Positions 9,062 through 15,992 of a stretch of 64,000 nt of DNA are shown piece by piece. The notes beneath the pieces were generated by a model. That model was not told the DNA's origin. It did not search any database and saw only the letters and a list, made by a program, of their open reading frames with translations. A program made the position numbers and the translations under genes. The DNA is from Paracoccus lutimaris (GTDB taxonomy: Bacteria; Pseudomonadota; Alphaproteobacteria; Rhodobacterales; Rhodobacteraceae): assembly GCF_003337565.1 (NCBI RefSeq), contig NZ_QPJL01000001.1, positions 248,001 through 312,000 of the forward strand, given 5' to 3'. Each line of letters begins with the position of its first letter. The first letter of the stretch is position 1.

Positions 9062-11160
9062 ACACCATTTCGCGCACCGTCCCCGCGTGGCGGCTCTCCA
9101 GACATGACTGCGTGCTGATCGGCGGCGTCCCCCACGAGGTCGGACACGCGACGGAGGGCGGCTACGTCCTCGTTCGCCCCGGGCGGGACGGGCTGTCCGT
9201 CCAGATCTCGCACCACGATCTCGCCCGGCGACTTTCCTCGGACGTCGAGATCCGTCGCGACCATTACGCGCCTGCCGCCGCTGCGAATATCGACGCGGCC
9301 TGCCTGTCCCGGCTCGGCGGTCGACAGATGGACGTCATCAGGCGGCGCAACGCCTACGTCCAGGCCTTCCTCGACATGGAGGCGGCTGGCAAACTGTGCC
9401 GGACGGATACCGCTCTCTGCGCCGCGATGGGCCGGATCACCCGGGCGGCGAACGAGATCGTGCGCGGAGAAGCCGGATACACCGGGGACCGCAGGTGCCA
9501 TGTCCCTCCCTCGCCCAGGACCCTACGGCGCTGGGTGCGCGATTTCGAACGCGGCGGCGGGCTGCCCGCGCTTATCGACGGCCGCAACCGGTCCGGCCGA
9601 CACGGCTCGCACTTTCCGACAGAGGCGCGCGCCATCCTTGCGGCCGTTGCCGCAGAATACGGCGATCCGCTGCGGCCCAGCAAGGAGGAGATCCACCGCA
9701 GGATGGTCCGTGCGTTCGCGCGAAGAAACGATGAACTGCGCGCGGCGGGAGCCCCCGAGTTGCCGGTCCCGTCCCGCAAAGCCACCAGACTCGCAATCTC
9801 TCGGCTTGACCCTTTCGAAATCGACCTGAAGCGGATCGGACAGGCGGCGGCGCTTCGCAAGCATCGCGCCGTCTCCACCGGCCTTGCGCCGACCCGGCTA
9901 CTCGAACGGGTTGAGATGGACGAGTGGCGGGTTGATCTTCTGACTTTGGTTTCCGAGATGGGACTTGACGATCTTCTGGATGAAACGGGGGGCGGTGAAC
10001 GTGCGAAGAGCGAACGGCTCTGGCTCTCGGTGGCGATTGACGCGACGTCGCGCTGCATCGTTGCGATGAAGCTCGACAAGTCCCCCACCGCCGCGACGGC
10101 GTTGCGCACCCTGGAGCTGGTCACGCTCGATAAGGGTCCTTGGGCCGATGCGGTCGGCGCCCTCTCGCCCTGGGATATGCATGGCACGCCGGAGTTGGTC
10201 GTTACCGATTGCGGCGCGGCCTACAAGTCCGCCGAGTTCCGGGCCGCCTGCCATGATCTGCGGATCGCGGTGGAGCGGGCGCCGGCAGGCACCCCTTGGA
10301 TGCGGCCCTATATCGAGCGGGTGTTTCGCAGCATCGGCACGGATCTGATGGCAAGGCTTACGGGCCGCACCTTCGGCAACGTTCTCGAACGCGGCGACGC
10401 GGATCGTGAGACCGCTGCCGCCCTGACGGCGGACGATCTCGGTCGCGCCCTGATCCGGTGGGTGGTCGATGTCTATCATAATCGCCCGCACGCGGGACTC
10501 GGGGGCCGCACCCCTCTTCAGGTCTGGCGCGCGCTGAGCGCCGACGACCAGTTCGGAGTGATCCCTCCGCCCGACGCGAGGCTGCGCCGTCTTGTCTTCG
10601 GCACGCGTCTCTCGCGCCTGCCGCAGAGTTCCGGTGTCACCGTGATGGGGGTCCGCTATCAGAGCAGCGATCTCGCAGCCTGGCGTGTCCGAAACCCGGG
10701 GCGCGCTCTCGATATCAGGTGGTCGCCTGAAAATATTGGCCAGATCGAGGTGGACTTCGGAACTGGCTGGGACGCGATCCCGGCGATCGATTCCCGGTTC
10801 CGGGGCGTATCCGCCGCCGCGTGGGAAATCCTGCTCGGGCGCATTCGTGCCTCCGGGCTCCGCAGCGCGGCCGCGGCCGGCGTAGCTGTCCATGAGGCGC
10901 TGGAAGACATTGAACGCGTCAACGACGACGCCTGCCGTGCCGCCGGGATCTCGTCGAGGAGATGGACGACGGAAACGGTGGCTCGCGCGGAGGCGCGCCT
11001 TTTCATCGGTTTCCCGTTGGCCGACCACGACGCCGACGATTCTCGGCCGAAAGATATTCTCGCCGGGGGCTTCGTGGCGGGCGGGCGGCGGGCACCGGTC
11101 TTGCGAGACGATCCTGGCAGAGCCGGCGCATGGCGTTTGCGGGAGAGCGAAGATGAGTGA
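9058..11160 (+). CDS. tnsB: TnsB/TniA-like DDE transposase
   Basis: A protein of 700 residues that binds the element ends and carries out 3' cleavage and strand transfer. An N-terminal helix-turn-helix region (about 120-200, with RRWVRDFERGGG and LIDGRNRSG) precedes an rve-type catalytic core. The DDE triad is D288 (EMDEW), D384 (VVTDCGAAY) and E420 (RPYIERVF), with exactly 35 residues between the last two, the DD35E spacing. A Mu-type beta-barrel region follows near 500-560. The gene starts within the tnsA stop, and its 3' end overlaps the tnsC start by 8 bp, so the transposition genes are tightly coupled. Confidence 0.92.
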   Translation: MNTISRTVPAWRLSRHDCVLIGGVPHEVGHATEGGYVLVRPGRDGLSVQISHHDLARRLSSDVEIRRDHYAPAAAANIDAACLSRLGGRQMDVIRRRNAYVQAFLDMEAAGKLCRTDTALCAAMGRITRAANEIVRGEAGYTGDRRCHVPPSPRTLRRWVRDFERGGGLPALIDGRNRSGRHGSHFPTEARAILAAVAAEYGDPLRPSKEEIHRRMVRAFARRNDELRAAGAPELPVPSRKATRLAISRLDPFEIDLKRIGQAAALRKHRAVSTGLAPTRLLERVEMDEWRVDLLTLVSEMGLDDLLDETGGGERAKSERLWLSVAIDATSRCIVAMKLDKSPTAATALRTLELVTLDKGPWADAVGALSPWDMHGTPELVVTDCGAAYKSAEFRAACHDLRIAVERAPAGTPWMRPYIERVFRSIGTDLMARLTGRTFGNVLERGDADRETAAALTADDLGRALIRWVVDVYHNRPHAGLGGRTPLQVWRALSADDQFGVIPPPDARLRRLVFGTRLSRLPQSSGVTVMGVRYQSSDLAAWRVRNPGRALDIRWSPENIGQIEVDFGTGWDAIPAIDSRFRGVSAAAWEILLGRIRASGLRSAAAAGVAVHEALEDIERVNDDACRAAGISSRRWTTETVARAEARLFIGFPLADHDADDSRPKDILAGGFVAGGRRAPVLRDDPGRAGAWRLRESEDE

Positions 11161-12049
11161 TGTTTCCCGTTCCCGCATTGACGGCCTAAGATCGCTTTAC
11201 GTCGAGACGGATCGTGACGCTGAGTTCCGGCGGCACATGGATCTGTTGCTGACGTCAGGTGAGGATCCTGACCGGCCACTTCGCCCCAGGCTCTTTGGCG
11301 CCACGCGCGAGACGCGGGGGCTCGTAGTGACCGGCGCACCCGGGCAGGGCAAGACTTCTCTGGTTGCGCGCGGCCTTCGTGATCTGCTCGGATCGGGAAA
11401 CGGGCCCAACGTGATGCCGGTTCTCGCCGCCGACGTGCCGAGCCCCGCGACGCTCAAAAGCCTCGGCGCGGAGATCATCCGTGTGACCGGGCTCGACTTG
11501 AATGGCGCCCGTGATCCTCAACACAAGATCTGGGGGCGTGTGAGGCACCGGATGGCCCTGCTGGAGGTCACCGTCCTTTGGATCGACGAGGCGCATGACG
11601 TGTTCCGGACCGGCACGCCGAAGGAGTGCCACGGCATCCTGAACACGATCAAGACCCTTATGAAAGGGGATCATGCTGTCGTCCCGGTGCTTTCGGGCCT
11701 TCCCATGCTTGAGAACGCTGTTCGTTCCGACGAGCAGGTGTCGCGCAGGATGGCCAAGCTCTCGCTCCGACCGGTGATCTGGGAGCGAGACGGGCGTGAC
11801 CTGATGGATCTGGCGATGGGGTATTGCGACAGGGCGGGGCTCGCGTCCGACATGGTCGATGCTGATCTGCTGGCGCTGGCCCGGGCGGCCGATTACGGGT
11901 TCGGCCGCGTGATCGAGGGCGTTCTCGACGCGATCGAACTCGCCTGCCAGGAAAGAGCCGCCTCGGTCGACCGCCAGCACCTCGCCGAGTCCTGGGGGTT
12001 CCGGGAGGGGGTGTCGTTCGATGCCAACCCGTTTCTGGGGAGGTTTTAA
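11153..12049 (+). CDS. tnsC: TnsC/TniB-like AAA+ ATPase, transposition regulator
   Basis: A protein of 298 residues. It links the target selector (TniQ) to the TnsAB transposase by ATP-dependent assembly on DNA. Walker A is GAPGQGKTS at 61-69, and Walker B with its catalytic acid is VLWIDEAHD at 141-149; sensor-like residues follow near ISRR-type RRMAKL around 200. I start it at the ATG at 11153, which overlaps the tnsB stop by 8 bp. The open frame extends upstream, but that part lies antiparallel to no known domain and overlaps the tnsB coding sequence. Confidence 0.9.
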   Translation: MSDVSRSRIDGLRSLYVETDRDAEFRRHMDLLLTSGEDPDRPLRPRLFGATRETRGLVVTGAPGQGKTSLVARGLRDLLGSGNGPNVMPVLAADVPSPATLKSLGAEIIRVTGLDLNGARDPQHKIWGRVRHRMALLEVTVLWIDEAHDVFRTGTPKECHGILNTIKTLMKGDHAVVPVLSGLPMLENAVRSDEQVSRRMAKLSLRPVIWERDGRDLMDLAMGYCDRAGLASDMVDADLLALARAADYGFGRVIEGVLDAIELACQERAASVDRQHLAESWGFREGVSFDANPFLGRF

Positions 12050-12051
12050 GA

Positions 12052-13914
12052 ATGACCGACCCCAAAAGGCTCTTCCCGACGCTGCCCAGACGGGCCGGCG
12101 AGTCCCCCATCTCATGGCTCTCGCGGCTGGCGAGCTTTCACATCGGGGCATCGACGCGAGATTTTTGCAGACTGGTCGGTCTTTCCCGCGCGGGCGTTTA
12201 CCGCGGCGAAAAGACGGCGCTTGCCGTGCTCGCCGAGGCGGGCGGCGAGCCCGTCGAGACGCTTGCCCATGACGCGCTGATCCGCACGGCCCGATCAACA
12301 TACCTGTTCCGCGGGCATTCCCTCTGCTCCCGCACCGTTGTCACGGGGCCTGCGCGCTTCTGTCCGGCCTGTCTGGAGGAGGACGCGTCGGACCATCCGC
12401 ATCGCTTGGGCGCCCCTTGGGCTCACCGGACGCTATGGCAGATCAGGACATGTCGCGTCTGCTCGCGTCATGGTCTGGCGCTTGCCGAAATCGCTGCGCC
12501 AAGCGCACGTTCGGCCATGGCCGATTTTCACGCGCTAATCGGTCGGGATCCGGGCCTGATCTCACGGGCCCCGAGGCTGGTCACGGAGGGGGGGCCCCTC
12601 CAGACCTATGTTGAGGCTCGGCTGAATGGTGCCCGAGGCCAACCCTTCCTGGACGCCCACGGCCTCAGGGACGCGATCAACGTGACGGAACTGATCGGTC
12701 TGGTCGCGACGCGCGGCGTCAACGTCAATCACGTGGAGGCGGCTTCTGCGACGGCTGAACAAGCGCATGCCGGGTTCGAGATCATGACCGGAGGAGAAGA
12801 GGAACTTCTTGCGTTCCTTGGCCAGATCGCCAGTGACGCGAGAAGGCGGGGGATGAAGCGGTTCGCACCACGCGAAACCTTCGGCGCTTTGCACGATTTC
12901 TTCGCCAGGTCCGGGCCGGGTGCGGCGGCCGAACCCTCTCGGAGCGTCTTCCGGGACGCCGTGTTCAGGGTGTTCCCGTATGACGAGGGTGCCAACGTCG
13001 CCGGGGATCCCGCGCCCGCGCCGTCAGGAGTGACGCTTTATCGTGCGGCGCGGGCCTCGGCCGCGCACCCGAAACGGTTCCGGCGTGCGCTGGAAGCCGA
13101 GGGCCTGATCTCGGCCGGGGATGACCGCCCGCCGAACTTCATTCTCCTGGATTCGGCGGGCGCGGAAATATTGGCCAAGGATCTGCGCAGCGCGCTGCGC
13201 TTCATCGATCTGCCCTCCTACCTCGGATGCTCCCGCAGCGTGGCCATCTCGCTCCTGAAGGCCGGTGTCATAGCCCCGATCGGGAACGGTCGCGCGGGCC
13301 TGCGCCGCACCGGATATAGACGATCCGATATGGACATGCTCCTGCGAGACGTGGCAGTGCGTGCCACGGCGCAAGACGCGGAGGTCACCGGATGGGCAGA
13401 TTTGTCGGCGGTATCTCGACAAACCAGCCTTTCCAGCGGGCGTATCATTGCGGCCGTTCTGAACGGCAGCCTTTCCGATATTCGGTCTGTAGCTGCGAAC
13501 GTCTGTCGCCTCGACGTCTTACGGTTCCGCAGCGAGGCCGTGCGAGAGGCGCTGACATCGTATGAAGATCCTGATGAGATCTGCGTCAGTTCTGCCGCCG
13601 CGTTTCTGAGAACCTCCCCTGAGGTGGTGGTCAGGCTCGCCTCGTCTGAGATGGCTCCGGCCGGATTGACCTCTGCCCGACGTGTCCGCTGGAACGGCGG
13701 GGAACGCCCCGTTTTCCGGCGGCGAGATCTGGAAAACTTCGCCGAGGCATACGTCTTCCTTAGCAACGAGGTGCGAATCCTCAGGCTTTTCCCGTCCGAG
13801 GCCGTCCGGAGGCTCGATGCGGCCGACATCTCGCCGGCATTTCCCGCGAAGCGTGTTCGCGCAAGAGTTTACCGGCGCGAACCGCGCTTCTTCGAGGCGA
13901 TACGTAACGCTTGA
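12052..13914 (+). CDS. tniQ: TniQ/TnsD-like target-site selector, long form
   Basis: A protein of 620 residues. The N-terminal 150 residues are a TniQ domain: PRRAGESPISWLSRLASFH near 12-30, then a zinc-ribbon with C104/C107 and C134/C137. The remaining roughly 450 residues are not found in minimal TniQ proteins; they contain several helix-turn-helix-like segments (about 365-420, 440-470, 490-560). This resembles TnsD, whose long C-terminal part binds a fixed chromosomal site. Recognition of the nrdJ 3' end by this region is inferred. It starts 2 nt after the tnsC stop with GGGGAGG upstream, and an intrinsic terminator follows. Confidence 0.85.
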   Translation: MTDPKRLFPTLPRRAGESPISWLSRLASFHIGASTRDFCRLVGLSRAGVYRGEKTALAVLAEAGGEPVETLAHDALIRTARSTYLFRGHSLCSRTVVTGPARFCPACLEEDASDHPHRLGAPWAHRTLWQIRTCRVCSRHGLALAEIAAPSARSAMADFHALIGRDPGLISRAPRLVTEGGPLQTYVEARLNGARGQPFLDAHGLRDAINVTELIGLVATRGVNVNHVEAASATAEQAHAGFEIMTGGEEELLAFLGQIASDARRRGMKRFAPRETFGALHDFFARSGPGAAAEPSRSVFRDAVFRVFPYDEGANVAGDPAPAPSGVTLYRAARASAAHPKRFRRALEAEGLISAGDDRPPNFILLDSAGAEILAKDLRSALRFIDLPSYLGCSRSVAISLLKAGVIAPIGNGRAGLRRTGYRRSDMDMLLRDVAVRATAQDAEVTGWADLSAVSRQTSLSSGRIIAAVLNGSLSDIRSVAANVCRLDVLRFRSEAVREALTSYEDPDEICVSSAAAFLRTSPEVVVRLASSEMAPAGLTSARRVRWNGGERPVFRRRDLENFAEAYVFLSNEVRILRLFPSEAVRRLDAADISPAFPAKRVRARVYRREPRFFEAIRNA

Positions 13915-13936
13915 CCCAAAGGTGTCGAAAAGGCTA

Positions 13937-13965
13937 AACCGCGCTTGAAAGAGCGCGGTTTTTTC
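13937..13965 (+). terminator. Intrinsic terminator of the tns operon
   Basis: AACCGCGCT and AGCGCGGTT form a perfect 9-bp stem around a 6-nt loop, followed by TTTTTC. It lies 23 bp after the tniQ stop and would prevent read-through toward the right end. Confidence 0.88.
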
Positions 13966-13980
13966 TTGCGCAAGTCCAGA

Positions 13981-14066
13981 TTGTGGACAAGCTTTCCGGG
14001 CAAGAATGGTCAACTATCCGGCGTGCAGCACGATAAGCGATTGTTTTCTGTGCCCAGAATGGTCAA
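13981..14066 (-). repeat. Right-end TnsB-type binding sites (three copies)
   Basis: On the minus strand the TTGACCATTC core occurs at 14066-14057 and again at 14013-14004, and a weaker TTGTCCACAA at 13990-13981. The outermost core begins 18 nt inside the terminus, as at the left end. The spacing (53 and 23 bp) differs from the left end (21 and 23 bp), so the ends are asymmetric, as in Tn7. Confidence 0.8.
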
Positions 14067-14084
14067 TTTCTGGGTGAATTTACA

Positions 14085-14089
14085 ATACA
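14085..14089. repeat. Target-site duplication, right copy (ATACA)
   Basis: These bases directly follow the right terminus ACA and are identical to 74-78. Confidence 0.9.
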
Positions 14090-14097
14090 GGCAAAAC

Positions 14098-14129
14098 AGG
14101 CGCGTCCGGGCTGTCCCGGGCGCGCCTTT
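14098..14129. terminator. Probable original nrdJ terminator, now beyond the transposon
   Basis: AGGCGCG-T-CCGGG and CCCGG-G-CGCGCCT form a 13-bp stem with one G-U pair and a CTGT loop, then TTT. Removing the transposon and one ATACA copy would place it about 25 bp after the nrdJ stop, the normal position for a terminator. The gene to its right ends at 14142 on the other strand, so it may now serve that gene only. Confidence 0.75.
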
Positions 14130-14141
14130 CCTTGTCCGGGA

Positions 14142-15074
14142 TCAGAACTCGACCTGATCGGCGCCTTTCAGGGCCAGAATCTCGCGCGCTTCGTCGGGGG
14201 ATGCGATCTCAAGCCCCAGCCCCTCGATGATCTGGCGGGCGCGGTTGACCTGCTCGGCATTGGATTTCGCCAGTTGGCCGGGACCGTTCCACAGCGAATC
14301 CTCAAGCCCCACGCGGACATGGCCGCCCATCGCTGCCGACATGGCCGCAATCGCCATCTGGTTCTTGCCGGCGCCCAGAACCGACCAGCGGTAATTGTCG
14401 CCAAACAGCCGGTCTGCGGTGCGCTTCATGTGCATGACGTCCTCGGGATGGGCGCCGATGCCGCCCATCAGCCCGAACACGGTCTGGATGAACAGCGGCC
14501 CCTTGACGATGCCCGCATCGAAAAAATGCTTGAGGTTGTAGAGATGCGCGGTGTCGTAGCATTCGAACTCGAACCGGGTGCCATTGGCGCCCAGCGTGGT
14601 CAGGATATGTTCGATATCGCCGAAGGTGTTGCGAAAGACGATGTCGCGATTCGAGAGGTAATCGCGTTCCCATTGATGTTTCAGGCTGTTTTCAAACCGC
14701 GCCAGCATGGGGAACAGGCCGAAATTCATCGTGCCCATGTTCAGCGAGGCGACCTCGGGCTTCCATGTCGCGGCGGGACGGATGCGTTCCTGAATGGTCA
14801 TGGTCGGCGCGCCGCCGGTGGTGATGTTGACCACGCAATCCGAGCGCTGCTTGATCACGCGCAAAAAGGGCTCGAATGCCTCGGGGGTCTGGTCGGGGCG
14901 GCCGTCCTGCGGGTCGCGGGCATGCAGATGCACGATGGCCGCGCCGGCCTCGGCGGCGCCGATGGCGGCCTCGGCGATTTCCGAGGCGCTGACCGGCAGG
15001 TATTCCGACATCGAGGGCGTGTGGATGGCGCCGGTCACGGCGCAGGTGATGATCGTCTTGCGGGGTTTGGCCAT
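14142..15074 (-). CDS. BKACE family beta-keto acid cleavage enzyme (DUF849)
   Basis: A protein of 310 residues. BKACE enzymes are zinc-dependent TIM barrels that cleave a beta-keto acid with acetyl-CoA to give an acetoacetyl-type product and a new acyl-CoA. The zinc ligands are visible in the HLHARDP motif at 49-55, and ITTGG near 90 and VGLEDSLW near 270 fit the family. Its start overlaps the stop of the carnitine-dehydrogenase-like gene upstream (ATGA). That pairing, as in dehydrocarnitine cleavage, suggests that a 3-hydroxy compound is oxidised to a 3-keto acid and then cleaved. The real substrate cannot be read from sequence. Confidence 0.88.
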   Translation of the reverse strand: MAKPRKTIITCAVTGAIHTPSMSEYLPVSASEIAEAAIGAAEAGAAIVHLHARDPQDGRPDQTPEAFEPFLRVIKQRSDCVVNITTGGAPTMTIQERIRPAATWKPEVASLNMGTMNFGLFPMLARFENSLKHQWERDYLSNRDIVFRNTFGDIEHILTTLGANGTRFEFECYDTAHLYNLKHFFDAGIVKGPLFIQTVFGLMGGIGAHPEDVMHMKRTADRLFGDNYRWSVLGAGKNQMAIAAMSAAMGGHVRVGLEDSLWNGPGQLAKSNAEQVNRARQIIEGLGLEIASPDEAREILALKGADQVEF

Positions 15075-15982
15075 CAGTCGGTCCTTTCGCTGCGGGCGCG
15101 CAGATGCGCGTCCAATGCTGACAATTCGCGGTCGCGCCAGTCCTGACGGGCGCGGATATCGGTCTGGGGGAAGGCCTCGGCCACGATCTGGCCGGCGGCT
15201 TCGGTGAAGGCTTCGCCGCGGGCAGCGCTGTCGGTCAGCCGCGCCAGCATCGGGCCATAGCGGCGGATATAGTCGGGCACGCCGCCCGGCGCATTCAGAA
15301 GGATCGTCTCCATCGGGCCCATGAAGGCCCAGCGGCGGCCAAGCCCGTGCCTGATCGTATCGTCGAGCCCCTGCACGCTGACCACGCCATCGGCGACCAG
15401 TTTCAGCGATTCCGCCAGCAGGACGGCTTGCAAGCGATTCAGCACGAAGCCGTCGATTTCGCGGGTCAGGCGCGCGGGCACCTGACCGACCTGCCGGAAC
15501 AGCGCCTCGGCCCGGTCCATCGCCTCAGCCGATGTGGCGGGCGAGGGGCACAACTCGACAATCGGCACCAGATGCGGCGGGTTCACCGGATGGGCAACAA
15601 GGCAGCGCGCCGCCCCCGGCAGATCCTGCGACCAGACCGAGGGCATCAGCGCCGAACTGGACGAGGCAAGGATCGCCTCCGGCGCCGCCAGCCGGTCAAG
15701 ATCGACGAAGAGCGCGCGCTTGATCCCGGCATTCTCGGGGCCGTTTTCCTGCACCCAATCGGCGCCCTCCAACGCCTCGGCCAGGGTCGGGAATGCGCTG
15801 ATCCGCCCGGCAATGGCCGGATCACCCCCGGCATCGTGGATCATGGTGGCGATGTCGCTGGCCAGCCGGTCCAGAACGGCGGGATCGGCGTCCCAGACCC
15901 GGACCGGCAGCCCGGCGCGGGCAAAGACAAAGGCCCATGAGCGGCCGATCAGCCCGGCGCCGATGATTGCGATTGTGGTCAT
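15074..15982 (-). CDS. 3-hydroxyacyl-CoA dehydrogenase family protein, carnitine-dehydrogenase-like
   Basis: A protein of 302 residues. The NAD-binding site GAGLIGRSWA is at 8-17, and the SSSA segment with HPVNPPHLVP follows near 115-140; both are typical of the L-carnitine and 3-hydroxybutyryl-CoA dehydrogenase family. The ATG at 15982 sits just before MTTIAIIGAG; upstream sequence in frame belongs to the livMGF gene on another reading. It would oxidise a 3-hydroxy acid or 3-hydroxy quaternary amine with NAD+. The adjacent BKACE gene supports a keto-acid product. Other possible members of this family, such as gulonate dehydrogenases, cannot be ruled out. Confidence 0.82.
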   Translation of the reverse strand: MTTIAIIGAGLIGRSWAFVFARAGLPVRVWDADPAVLDRLASDIATMIHDAGGDPAIAGRISAFPTLAEALEGADWVQENGPENAGIKRALFVDLDRLAAPEAILASSSSALMPSVWSQDLPGAARCLVAHPVNPPHLVPIVELCPSPATSAEAMDRAEALFRQVGQVPARLTREIDGFVLNRLQAVLLAESLKLVADGVVSVQGLDDTIRHGLGRRWAFMGPMETILLNAPGGVPDYIRRYGPMLARLTDSAARGEAFTEAAGQIVAEAFPQTDIRARQDWRDRELSALDAHLRARSERTD

Positions 15983-15992
15983 GTTGTCCCCT

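Larger units (their letters stand above)
79..14084 (+). mobile_element. Tn7-like transposon inserted downstream of nrdJ
   Basis: The element is 14,006 bp. The left end starts TGTAGCGTAACCCA and the right end, read inward on the minus strand, starts TGTAAATTCACCCA. The first 31 bases of the two ends match at 24 positions, including AAATTG and CCATTC blocks at the same offset. Both ends are flanked by ATACA. Inside are tnsA-, tnsB-, tnsC- and tniQ-like genes (8378-13914) and a cargo of a DUF3644 protein plus a type I restriction-modification operon (237-7796). All genes point the same way, toward the right end. With TnsA and TnsB both present and their catalytic residues intact, cut-and-paste movement is expected. 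I see no Cas genes, so this is not a CRISPR-associated transposon. The perfect duplication and intact genes suggest a recent insertion. Confidence 0.95.

Noticed and set aside
79..14084. CRISPR-associated transposon
   Set aside because: No Cas gene or repeat array is present between the termini; only tnsA, tnsB, tnsC, tniQ and cargo.
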